Below, one piece after another: positions 53,787 through 61,656 of a stretch of 64,000 bases of DNA. The notes under the pieces were generated by a model. It was not told where the DNA came from, searched no databases, and saw only the letters and a list, made by a program, of their open reading frames with translations. This DNA is from Salaquimonas sp041736675 (lineage in GTDB: Bacteria; Pseudomonadota; Alphaproteobacteria; Rhizobiales; Rhizobiaceae). The stretch covers positions 8,176 through 72,175 of the forward strand of contig JBGSTD010000061.1 in NCBI GenBank assembly GCA_041736675.1, in the 5' to 3' direction. The position numbers were made by a program, and so were the translations under genes. Every line of letters starts with the position of its first letter. The stretch's first letter is position 1.

Positions 53787-53819
53787 TTCAACAATTGTTC
53801 AACAAATGTCCAACAAACA
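53787..53819. repeat. Three phased 11-base direct repeats upstream of zapE
   Basis: TTCAACAATTG (53787-53797), TTCAACAAATG (53798-53808) and TCCAACAAACA (53809-53819) stand head to tail with no gap. The common core is YCAACAA. The 11-base period keeps the copies on the same face of the helix. They lie 106-138 bases before the zapE start. Confidence 0.6.
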
Positions 53820-53861
53820 AGTGGATGAAACGGAAGATTTGCCTGCGAGTTGCCGCCTGGA

Positions 53862-54413
53862 CTAGCTGGATCGCGAAAAACTGATCGGTTTGCCGCCATT
53901 GGTCGTTCCGTCATAACGGCTGGCGGACGACTGATAAAGGCGGGCAACGGTATTGCCTCCTGCATCCATCAGCACAACCTGTTGACCTTTGACATCCCAC
54001 GCGCTGACGCTTGCAAGTTCGGCCGAATTGCATTTGCGTGTCGCCGCGCGATACCCGCCAGACCATTTTGTAAAGGCAAGGATCATTCGGCAGTCCGGAT
54101 TGTCGCTATTCACATTCCATGAGCCTGATACCGCCTCACGGGTTACCGGTTCACCGGTACCTGCCGGCGGCTCGCTCGGCGGAACCGAGGCAACCTCAAC
54201 ATTGGGGTCTGTCGGTGCTGTTGGTGCGGTTGCTTCTACAGGTGGCAGCTCGCTTGCGGGCGGTGGCAACTGGTCGGTCTGCACAGATTCAACCGGCGCA
54301 GAAGGTAATCGTTGAGGCCCGGAACCTGCAGGAGAAATCGAATTGATCGAGCGGTTGCAGCCCGTAATCGCAAGACCCAGCACCACAAGCGAAACAGCTG
54401 ATTTCAGTCTCAT
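53862..54413 (-). CDS. Lipoprotein with AprI/Inh protease-inhibitor domain (Omp19-like)
   Basis: 183 residues. A lipoprotein signal with lipobox ITGC (Cys19) is followed by a long Pro/Ala/Glu/Ser-rich linker (about 25-95) and a C-terminal Inh domain (about 95-183): 'VSGSWNVNSDNPDCRMIL', the second cysteine in ATRKCNSAEL and a SFSRSS ending. The domain inhibits metalloproteases in Pseudomonas-type AprI, and the Brucella outer membrane lipoprotein Omp19 has this architecture and inhibits proteases. The two domain cysteines should form a disulfide. The target protease is unknown. Confidence 0.85.
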   Translation of the reverse strand: MRLKSAVSLVVLGLAITGCNRSINSISPAGSGPQRLPSAPVESVQTDQLPPPASELPPVEATAPTAPTDPNVEVASVPPSEPPAGTGEPVTREAVSGSWNVNSDNPDCRMILAFTKWSGGYRAATRKCNSAELASVSAWDVKGQQVVLMDAGGNTVARLYQSSASRYDGTTNGGKPISFSRSS

Positions 54414-54602
54414 AAAAAGCCCCTTGGTTCATTAAGGACACAGTTTTCCGTGCCCGTGTTCTCCATAGAAAACATTCGCGCCGGAATTATGTCCGCACGC
54501 CAGCCCTATAATCGCTCAATATGGTAAATCAAACCTGAACGGAAGCTGAATATGACCTAAAGTAAGGTTTTACCTCGGCAAAAACAACCAATCACAAAAA
54601 AC

Positions 54603-55208
54603 TCAGCTCTCGTGATCTTCGACACCCCGGTAGGCGTCCTTGCCCCAGAGCTGTTCCACCCGCTGGTTGCGCCCGCAGGCTTTTCGGTAATAGGAGTAGC
54701 GGATCGGATTTTTCTTGTAATAATCCTGGTGATAGTCCTCGGAATTGTAAAACACCTTGGCGGGCAGTATCGGCGTCGCAATCGCTTGTTTCAAGGCATC
54801 TCCTGCTTCTGCCTTGGTCTTTTCAGCCAGTGCCTTTTCCATGTCATCGCCGGTAAAGACAGCCGTCGTGTACGAATGCCCGCGGTCACAGAACTGGCCG
54901 CCGCCGTCGGTCGGATCAACCGTCCGCCAGAAAGTCACCAGTAATTGTTCGTAGGATACGACAGCCGGGTCATAAGTGATCTTCACGGCCTCAATGAAGC
55001 CTTCATGGTTGCGGTATGTCGGATTGGTGGCATCCCCGCCCGTGTAACCGGACACAACATCTGTTACGCCCTTCACATGCTCGAAGTCCTTCTCGATGCA
55101 CCAAAAACAGCCTCCGGCAAAAATCGCGGTTTTGGTATCTGCATAGGCAGACGGTGCGGTAGCTGAAACCAGGGCAAAGGAAAGAATGAGGGATTTGGCA
55201 AAAGACAT
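54603..55208 (-). CDS. msrA: Exported peptide-methionine (S)-S-oxide reductase
   Basis: 201 residues. The catalytic motif GCFWC is at 33-37, and the conserved GYTGGDATNPTYRNH and a C-terminal Cys (RKACGRN) that can act as the resolving residue are present. Unlike cytoplasmic MsrA it begins with a signal peptide ending near SAYA, so it should repair oxidised methionines of periplasmic proteins. The start at 55208 gives the cleanest signal; the open frame extends 25 codons upstream without it. Confidence 0.9.
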   Translation of the reverse strand: MSFAKSLILSFALVSATAPSAYADTKTAIFAGGCFWCIEKDFEHVKGVTDVVSGYTGGDATNPTYRNHEGFIEAVKITYDPAVVSYEQLLVTFWRTVDPTDGGGQFCDRGHSYTTAVFTGDDMEKALAEKTKAEAGDALKQAIATPILPAKVFYNSEDYHQDYYKKNPIRYSYYRKACGRNQRVEQLWGKDAYRGVEDHES

Positions 55209-55307
55209 TGGGGCACTCCAAGAAATTGCATTTTCTGACCATATGGAGCAGCAGCAACAAAAAGCAAAATGAAGCTTTCTCACAAATCCGTGAGAGGTTT
55301 GCCGCTT

Positions 55308-55649
55308 TCAGCCAAGACTGTCAAAGGCATCAAGTGCCTCAGCACCATAAATCAATGATGGCCCGCCGCCCATATACAATGCCACCGCAATCGTCTCGAT
55401 AATCTCCTCACGCGAAGCACCGTATTTCTTTGCCGCCTTTGTGTGAAAGGCAAGACATCCGTCACAACGGGCGGTAATTCCGATTGCCAGCGCAATCAAT
55501 TCCTTGGTTTTGGAGTCGAGCGCTCCGGCGCTGATTGCCGATTTGGCAAGCTGGCCGAAAGCTGCGGAAGGCTCCGGCATGACCTTTCGCAGTTTCGCCA
55601 TCCGTGCATTTGTCTGATCGGTAAATTGGGCCCAGTCTGTTGCTGCCAT
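55308..55649 (-). CDS. Carboxymuconolactone decarboxylase/AhpD-like protein
   Basis: 113 residues. It belongs to the CMD/AhpD family with the redox-type motif CDGCLAFHTK (CxxC followed by His), typical of alkylhydroperoxidase-like members rather than true decarboxylases. The start has GGAG upstream. A perfect FNR-type box lies 57 bases before the start codon, suggesting oxygen-dependent control. It lies between msrA and sdhB, in the same direction. Confidence 0.88.
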   Translation of the reverse strand: MAATDWAQFTDQTNARMAKLRKVMPEPSAAFGQLAKSAISAGALDSKTKELIALAIGITARCDGCLAFHTKAAKKYGASREEIIETIAVALYMGGGPSLIYGAEALDAFDSLG

Positions 55650-55705
55650 GTGAATTCTCCGTTTGTGTTTCGCAAACAGGGATAATCACAGCCGGAATTG
55701 CCGCC

Positions 55706-55719
55706 TTGATTGAGATCAA
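55706..55719 (-). promoter_or_regulatory. Perfect FNR/FixK-type box upstream of the AhpD-like gene
   Basis: TTGATTGAGATCAA fits TTGAT-N4-ATCAA at all ten fixed positions. Its centre is near -41 of a promoter that would start around 55671, with an ATTATC box at 55681-55686, a position typical of activation. The box also forms part of a larger inverted repeat, CGCCTTGAT...ATCAAGGCG (55702-55731), that could act as a hairpin at the end of the sdhB transcript. Confidence 0.7.
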
Positions 55720-55789
55720 TATATCAAGGCGAAGTTGCAACTAGGTGTTTGGACACAAAGTGCACAAAATTTTTCGCGCGCAGCGATCC

Positions 55790-56584
55790 CTAAACGCGTC
55801 GTTCAACCATCATCTTTTTAATCTCGGCAATCGCCTTGGCCGGGTTCAGCCCTTTCGGGCAGGCCTGCGCGCAGTTCATGATCGTGTGGCAGCGATAGAG
55901 CCGGAACGGGTCCTCAAGATTGTCGAGGCGCTCGCCGGTAGACTCATCGCGCGAATCGATCAGCCAGCGATAAGCTTGAAGCAGCGCAGCCGGGCCAAGA
56001 TAGCGGTCGCCGTTCCACCAGTAGGACGGGCAGGAAGTCGAGCAGCAGGCACACAAAATGCACTCATAGAGGCCGTCGAGTTTCTCGCGGTCGCCATGGC
56101 TCTGTTTCCATTCTTTTGCCGGTGTCGGCGTAATGGTTTGCAGCCAAGGCTCAATCGAGCGGTGCTGGGCATAAAAATGCGTCATGTCCGGCACCAGATC
56201 CTTGATCACAGACATATGCGGCAATGGGTAAATCTTCACTGATCCGGCAATCTCGTCAGAACCCTTGGTGCAGGCCAAAGTATTGGTGCCATCAATGTTC
56301 ATCGCGCACGAGCCGCAAATCCCCTCGCGGCAGGAACGGCGGAAGGTCAGCGTCGGGTCAATGTTGTTCTTGATCCAGATCAGCCCGTCGAGCACCATCG
56401 GCCCGCAATTGTCCATGTCGACATAATAAGTGTCGATGCTCGGATTGCCGTCATCATCCGGCGACCAGCGGTAAATCCTGTACTCACGCAGATTGGTCGC
56501 GGCAGTGCCGTCCGCCTTGGTCGGCTTGCCCCAGGTCTTGCCTTCCTTGATCTGCGAATTTCTCGGGAGTGTCAGTTCAACCAT
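55790..56584 (-). CDS. sdhB: Succinate dehydrogenase iron-sulfur subunit
   Basis: 264 residues. It carries electrons from SdhA to quinone. The [2Fe-2S] motif CREGICGSCAMNIDG...C, the [4Fe-4S] motif CILCACCSTSCP and the [3Fe-4S] motif CHTIMNCAQACPKG are complete. The length is normal. It is the last gene of the sdh operon, and is separated from sdhA by two small genes instead of following it directly. Confidence 0.97.
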   Translation of the reverse strand: MVELTLPRNSQIKEGKTWGKPTKADGTAATNLREYRIYRWSPDDDGNPSIDTYYVDMDNCGPMVLDGLIWIKNNIDPTLTFRRSCREGICGSCAMNIDGTNTLACTKGSDEIAGSVKIYPLPHMSVIKDLVPDMTHFYAQHRSIEPWLQTITPTPAKEWKQSHGDREKLDGLYECILCACCSTSCPSYWWNGDRYLGPAALLQAYRWLIDSRDESTGERLDNLEDPFRLYRCHTIMNCAQACPKGLNPAKAIAEIKKMMVERRV

Positions 56585-56598
56585 TTTCGTTCCGTTCC

Positions 56599-56907
56599 CT
56601 AAAACTTGTTGCAGGCCATCAGCCCGCGTGTCATCGAGTTTATGATTGTAACGCTGCGCATGCTGTTGGCTTTTCTGATCAGTGCTTCAACCTTCGCATC
56701 ATTGCCTTTGGCCACAGCAAGAACCAATTGTTCCTCATCCGTGTTCTTCGGCTTGTTCAGCACCTTGTAGCGGCACTCACACTCCTTGATCGCCTTGCCT
56801 TCCGCTTTGCAAGCCGACACAAACTGCGCTTTGAAGTCTGCGGCTTCGGCAGGTTTTACTACTACGAGCATAGCCAATGCCAATAGTACAAACATTCCAG
56901 ACCTCAT
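56599..56907 (-). CDS. Small exported Cys-containing protein in the sdh operon
   Basis: 102 residues from the ATG at 56907. A signal peptide ends at AEA (about 22), leaving a mature periplasmic protein of about 80 residues with cysteines at 33, 43, 45 and 99 (SACKAEG, ECEC, MACN). I recognise no family. The start overlaps the stop of the preceding membrane-protein gene (ATGA) and its stop is 14 bases before sdhB, so it is translated as part of the sdh operon. Four cysteines in an exported protein suggest disulfides or metal or haem binding; this is inference. Confidence 0.75.
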   Translation of the reverse strand: MRSGMFVLLALAMLVVVKPAEAADFKAQFVSACKAEGKAIKECECRYKVLNKPKNTDEEQLVLAVAKGNDAKVEALIRKANSMRSVTIINSMTRGLMACNKF

Positions 56908-57176
56908 TGTGATGCCCCGTTTTCGGTCTTCGACATTGCCAGATGCATTTGCGCGGCAACCATATACCAGATGAAGGTTGTCGACACGAATATTGCGATG
57001 TTGAGGATGGAGTAGGAGGCAAAGAACTGCTCCTTTTCCACCATCCATACAAAAACTGAAGCCTGGAGAATAATCACGATTGCAAGGATCATCCACAGAT
57101 TGCGTGATATCCTCGCAATCAGAAAACAGATTGCAAAAGAAAGCACAAAAGCCAGGACTGGGAAAACAGCCTGCAT
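56904..57176 (-). CDS. Small membrane protein in the sdh operon
   Basis: 90 residues with three predicted membrane helices (about 3-21, 26-45 and 53-77). I do not recognise the family. It begins two bases after sdhA and ends in an ATGA overlap with the next small gene, so it must be made with succinate dehydrogenase. A third anchor-like, assembly or accessory role is possible; the two ordinary anchors, SdhC and SdhD, are both already present upstream. Confidence 0.75.
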   Translation of the reverse strand: MQAVFPVLAFVLSFAICFLIARISRNLWMILAIVIILQASVFVWMVEKEQFFASYSILNIAIFVSTTFIWYMVAAQMHLAMSKTENGASQ

Positions 57177-57178
57177 GA

Positions 57179-59023
57179 TTAGTACACCCTTGCCTTTGGC
57201 GCGATTTTTTTCAGGTCGATCCCACCTTCGGCTTCAGTTGTCAGCGGCGTTGTAACAACACGGCGGTAGTCAAGCTTCACGCCGCCCTTGGCATCCACCC
57301 ATGACAGCGTATGCTTGCGCCAGTTCTTGTCATCGCGATCCTTGAAATCTTCCCGTGCATGCGCTCCGCGGCTTTCTTTGCGCGCTTCCGCGCCAACAAC
57401 CGTTGCTGAGGCGCAGATCATCAGGTTTTCAAGTTCCAGCGTTTCGACAAGGTCTGAGTTCCAGATCAGCGAGCGGTCAGACACCTTCACATCGGGCATT
57501 TCCGTCCACAATTCGCCCATCCGCTTGCAGCCCTGTTTCAATGTCTCGGAGGTCCGGAATACGGCTGCTTCTTCCTGCATGATCTTTTGCATCTTGAGGC
57601 GCAGTTCCGCTGTCGGCTTTGAACCGTTTGCATGGCGCAGCGCATCAAAACGGGCCATGATCGAATCGCTCACGCCGTCATCAGGCCGCGGAATGGCGGC
57701 ATTGCGGTCGATTACCTTGCCTGCGCGAATGGCGGCAGCGCGCCCAAACACGACAAGGTCGATCAGTGAATTTGAGCCAAGCCGGTTTGCCCCGTGAACA
57801 GAGGCGCAACCCGCTTCACCTACGGCCATCAAACCGGGAACCGTGCGGTCCGGATCCTTTTTCGTCGGATTCAAAACCTCACCGTAATAATTGGTCGGAA
57901 CACCGCCCATATTGTAGTGAACCGTCGGGATAACCGGGATCGGTTCACGGGTCAGATCAACACCGGCAAAAATCTTGGCTGATTCCGAAATGCCAGGAAG
58001 CCGCTCGGCCAGCGTATCGGGATCAATATGATTAAGGTTGAGATGGATGTGGTCCTTGTTCGGGCCTACACCCCTGCCTTCGCGAATCTCGATCGTCATG
58101 CAGCGCGATACCACATCGCGCGATGCCAAATCCTTGTAGGTCGGCGCATAGCGTTCCATGAAACGCTCGCCTTCGGAATTGGTCAGATAACCGCCCTCGC
58201 CGCGGGCACCCTCGGTGATCAGACATCCGGCACCATAAATACCGGTCGGGTGAAACTGAACAAATTCCATGTCCTGCAGCGGAAGTCCGGCGCGGGCAAC
58301 CATACCGTTGCCATCACCAGTGCAGGTATGGGCGGAAGTCGCCGAAAAATACGAGCGGCCGTAACCGCCGGTTGCCAGAACCACCATTTTTGCATTGAAC
58401 CGGTGGATGGTGCCATCATCAAGGTTCCAGGCGATGATCCCAGTGCAGGCACCATTCTTGTCCATCATCAAATCAAGGGCAAAATACTCGATATAAAATT
58501 CAGCATTGTGTTTGAGCGACTGACCGTAAAGTGTATGCAGGATCGCGTGGCCGGTTCGGTCTGCAGCGGCGCAGGTGCGCTGCACAGGAGGACCCTCACC
58601 AAATTCGGTCGTATGGCCACCAAACGGGCGCTGGTAGATCTTGCCCTCTTCAGTGCGCGAAAACGGCACTCCGTAATGTTCCAGCTCATAGACAGCAGCA
58701 GGGGCTTCACGCGCGAGATATTCCATCGCGTCCGTGTCGCCTAGCCAGTCTGAACCCTTGACGGTGTCATACATGTGCCACTGCCAGTGGTCAGGCCCCA
58801 TGTTCGAAAGCGAGGCGGCAATTCCGCCCTGGGCCGCAACCGTGTGCGATCGCGTTGGAAACACCTTGGTGACGCAAGCGGTTTTCAGACCCTGCTCTGC
58901 CATTCCAAGGGTTGCCCGCAGGCCCGAACCGCCAGCCCCCACAACGACTACGTCATGGAAGTGATCAACGAATTCATAACTCTTGGCGGAACTTTTGCCA
59001 GTTGCTTTACTGTCTTTTGCCAT
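57179..59023 (-). CDS. sdhA: Succinate dehydrogenase flavoprotein subunit
   Basis: 614 residues. It oxidises succinate to fumarate with covalent FAD. The dinucleotide motif GAGGSGLRA is near 31-39, the FAD-attachment region is SHTVAAQGG, and the active-site segments HPTGIYGAG, REGRGVGP and HGANRLGSNSL are present. Its stop is two bases before the next small gene. It is the third gene of the sdhC-sdhD-sdhA order. Confidence 0.97.
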   Translation of the reverse strand: MAKDSKATGKSSAKSYEFVDHFHDVVVVGAGGSGLRATLGMAEQGLKTACVTKVFPTRSHTVAAQGGIAASLSNMGPDHWQWHMYDTVKGSDWLGDTDAMEYLAREAPAAVYELEHYGVPFSRTEEGKIYQRPFGGHTTEFGEGPPVQRTCAAADRTGHAILHTLYGQSLKHNAEFYIEYFALDLMMDKNGACTGIIAWNLDDGTIHRFNAKMVVLATGGYGRSYFSATSAHTCTGDGNGMVARAGLPLQDMEFVQFHPTGIYGAGCLITEGARGEGGYLTNSEGERFMERYAPTYKDLASRDVVSRCMTIEIREGRGVGPNKDHIHLNLNHIDPDTLAERLPGISESAKIFAGVDLTREPIPVIPTVHYNMGGVPTNYYGEVLNPTKKDPDRTVPGLMAVGEAGCASVHGANRLGSNSLIDLVVFGRAAAIRAGKVIDRNAAIPRPDDGVSDSIMARFDALRHANGSKPTAELRLKMQKIMQEEAAVFRTSETLKQGCKRMGELWTEMPDVKVSDRSLIWNSDLVETLELENLMICASATVVGAEARKESRGAHAREDFKDRDDKNWRKHTLSWVDAKGGVKLDYRRVVTTPLTTEAEGGIDLKKIAPKARVY

Positions 59024-59044
59024 GTCGTGTTAGTTTCCGGTTTC

Positions 59045-59425
59045 CTAGGCGCCAAACGCCAATTTGAAAATTGCAAACAGAATGAGCGCGCCCGTGAAGA
59101 GCACGAAAAACGTATTGAGCATTACGAGAAGAACCTTGTTCAACTCGCCATGCACATAATCCTCAATGACCACTTGCATGCCAAGCTTCATGTGGGCCAG
59201 CACTGATAAGGAAAAGAGAAACAGGAAAATCGCGGTCAACGGAGATGACAATGTCTGGTAGACTTCATCATATGGCGCACCAACCAGCGATACTACAAGA
59301 TAAAGGCCAATCAGCACGAGCGGGATATTGGCAACTGCTGTCAGCCGCTGGTGCCAAAAATGTTCCGTACCATCCTTGGCCGAGCCGAGGCCCCGAACCT
59401 TGCTAAGGGGAGTGCGCATTGTCAT
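59045..59425 (-). CDS. sdhD: Succinate dehydrogenase membrane anchor subunit
   Basis: 126 residues with three membrane helices. The start 'MTMRTPLSKVRGLGSAKDGT' and HFWHQRLTAVANIPL are typical of alphaproteobacterial SdhD, and the histidine in HMKLGMQVVIEDYVH is in the position of the haem b/quinone site. It lies between sdhC and sdhA. Confidence 0.95.
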   Translation of the reverse strand: MTMRTPLSKVRGLGSAKDGTEHFWHQRLTAVANIPLVLIGLYLVVSLVGAPYDEVYQTLSSPLTAIFLFLFSLSVLAHMKLGMQVVIEDYVHGELNKVLLVMLNTFFVLFTGALILFAIFKLAFGA

Positions 59426-59449
59426 ATCAAATCTCCGGTCATTTGCCTG

Positions 59450-59851
59450 TCAGCGAACCGCATAGGCGGCCATCCACAACAACACGGTCAAAATCACCGA
59501 TAGTGCAATGTGCGCCTTTGCAAGCTTTGTTGTGAAATTCTTTTCCATGGCCCGGCCGGTATCCTGAACCAGATGTTTGATACCGCCAATCATGTGATGG
59601 ATCAGCGCCCATGAAAATCCGAGAAGCAAGATTCTTCCAATCCATGATCCAAACAGTCCGTTGACCCATTCAAAATAGGCCTGGTTTGTTGCCGCTGCAA
59701 AAAGCCACCAGGCAAACAGAAACATACCGAGATAAAGACCAATCCCCGTAATCCGGTGAATAATCGAGGCCACCATGGTCGGTATTGGCTTGTAGATGGA
59801 AAGATGCGGCGAAAGCGGCCTCGACTTCATGCCTGTCTTTGTCTCATTCAT
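59450..59851 (-). CDS. sdhC: Succinate dehydrogenase cytochrome b subunit
   Basis: 133 residues with three membrane helices. The conserved motifs are RPLSPHLSIYK, HRITGIGLYLG and LIHHMIGGIKHL, which includes the haem-binding histidine. It is the first gene of the operon; the 152 bases upstream must hold the promoter, read leftwards, but no clear boxes stand out. Confidence 0.96.
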   Translation of the reverse strand: MNETKTGMKSRPLSPHLSIYKPIPTMVASIIHRITGIGLYLGMFLFAWWLFAAATNQAYFEWVNGLFGSWIGRILLLGFSWALIHHMIGGIKHLVQDTGRAMEKNFTTKLAKAHIALSVILTVLLWMAAYAVR

Positions 59852-60003
59852 TAAATACTACTCACTATAAATTGTCCCTGGGTGACCGTGCTGATTTTGT
59901 TTACCAGCATGTTCTAGTGCGCTTGCCAACCAACGTCAAAGCTACAAAAGGCTAATATCAATAATTCAATCGATTTTCCAACGGGCCATCCTTTTCTGAA
60001 AGG

Positions 60004-60465
60004 TCAGTCAAAACGCAGCACATAAGAGTGCCAGTCACCGGGCGCACCCATCTTGTCGAAAACAATTTTGGCGGTATCCGGCTTGGTCGGCGCATTCATC
60101 ATCAGCTTCGACCAGCCGCGTTCTTCTGCCTGATCCGCCAGCACATCCACAAGCGCCTTGCCTATCCCTTTGCCGCGATGGTCATGATGCACATACAAAT
60201 GATCACACTGCCCGGCTCTTTTGCCGGAAACAGGCTCGGGAAGATCATAATAGAGGATGAACCCCACCAGTTCGTCATTGATCTTGGCGCCAAGAAATTC
60301 CGCCACACGATCCTGAAGCAACTGCTCGGCGTAATACTGGTCCGGCTGACGTGGCGCGCCACGCTTCAGTGCCTGGCCGTATTCGGCAATCAGTGGCGCC
60401 AAATGCAGCGCGTCTTTCAAATGAAGGCGTACAATCTCGATTTTTGCGTCTTTAGTCATTCGCAT
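60004..60465 (-). CDS. GNAT family N-acetyltransferase
   Basis: 153 residues. It is a Gcn5-type acetyltransferase: the acetyl-CoA loop HRGKGIGKALVDVLADQAEE and the preceding beta-strand segment CDHLYVHHDH are typical. The substrate cannot be inferred. It is a single gene, divergent from the AEC transporter and downstream of the sdh region. Confidence 0.88.
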   Translation of the reverse strand: MRMTKDAKIEIVRLHLKDALHLAPLIAEYGQALKRGAPRQPDQYYAEQLLQDRVAEFLGAKINDELVGFILYYDLPEPVSGKRAGQCDHLYVHHDHRGKGIGKALVDVLADQAEERGWSKLMMNAPTKPDTAKIVFDKMGAPGDWHSYVLRFD

Positions 60466-60677
60466 TACCCGTCATCGATCGGAAAAATGTCTCTCAAAAA
60501 CAATCTTGAAAGTCATGTCTGTCTGTTTCTGGACCCTGGCACCCTGATTACCTAGTCCTACCTGCCCGCAAGATCAATATGTCTTTAGTCCTTTTTTACA
60601 AAATCCTTGGATGAACGCTTCATCTTCGCCTCCAAAGGGACTATGCCTGAAAGACAATAATACTTGCGGATACTCAT

Positions 60678-61616
60678 TTGCTTTCCATCCTGTTCACCAT
60701 TCTTCCCGTATTTATCCTCATGTCCATCGGCTGGGTTGCGGTCAAGGTCGGCTATCTAAAGGACGAACTCTCCAACCATCTCAACGCATTCACAGTGCGC
60801 CTTGCTGTGCCTGTCCTGCTGTTCAAGGCAATGGTGCACCTCGACTTTTCGCAGGCCTACAACATTCCGACGCTGGTCGGATTTTACAGTGGTGCAGTGT
60901 TGAGCTTTGCTGCCGGCATCATTCTTGCCCGTGTGTTCTGGGCACGTCGACCCGGCGAAGCAGTCGCCGTCGGCTTTTGCGCTCTGTTTTCCAATACCGT
61001 GCTGCTTGGCATTCCAATCATGCAGCGCGTTTACGGCGCTGAAGCCATGGCCCCCGTATTCGGCATTATCTCGCTGCATGCAGGCTCGATGTATGCCCTT
61101 GGCATGATTTCGATGGAACTGGCCCGCGCCGATGGTCGCCCGCTTGGCGAAACGCTCAAAACAGCGGCAAAATCCATTCTCTCCAATTCGCTGATGTTTG
61201 GCGTGATCCTCGGTATTCTCGTCAACCTTTCTGGCTTTGCCCTGCCGGAAGTCATCGACGTGTCGGTCAACATGCTTGCTTCGGCTGCACTTCCCGTCGC
61301 GCTGATCGGCATTGGCGCAGCCCTGACCCGCTATCAGATCAAGGCTGAGTTTTCCGAAGCGATGATGGTGACGGCACTATCACTCTTGCTGCATCCGTTG
61401 ATCGCCTTTGTCATAACCTTTTACGTCTTCAGCCTGCCAATCGAACTGGTTCGTGCTGCCGTCATCGTCAGTGCTATGCCGCCTGGAATGAATGTCTATA
61501 TTTTCGCTGCCATGTACAACCGCGCCATTGGCCTTTCGGCTTCGGTGATTGTCATTGCGACGATCGCGTCCGTCTTTACCATCTCGGCATGGATCTGGCT
61601 GCTCGGGACGCTATGA
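60678..61616 (+). CDS. AEC family transporter
   Basis: 312 residues with about ten membrane helices in two repeats. The auxin-efflux-carrier/malonate permease family has the same layout ('MLSILFTILPVFILMSIGW', 'SAMPPGMNVYIFAAMYNR'). The frame starts at a TTG at 60678; this start gives a complete first helix, whereas the first ATG at 60720 cuts it in half, so a rare start codon is likely. The substrate, probably a small organic anion, is unknown. Confidence 0.88.
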   Translation: MLSILFTILPVFILMSIGWVAVKVGYLKDELSNHLNAFTVRLAVPVLLFKAMVHLDFSQAYNIPTLVGFYSGAVLSFAAGIILARVFWARRPGEAVAVGFCALFSNTVLLGIPIMQRVYGAEAMAPVFGIISLHAGSMYALGMISMELARADGRPLGETLKTAAKSILSNSLMFGVILGILVNLSGFALPEVIDVSVNMLASAALPVALIGIGAALTRYQIKAEFSEAMMVTALSLLLHPLIAFVITFYVFSLPIELVRAAVIVSAMPPGMNVYIFAAMYNRAIGLSASVIVIATIASVFTISAWIWLLGTL

Positions 61617-61656
61617 GTACCATTCAAAAAACCTGACAGCACTCCCATTTATGCCG

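Noticed and set aside
53787..53819. Tandem repeats as a CRISPR array
   Set aside because: The copies are 11 bases and have no spacers; no cas genes are present.
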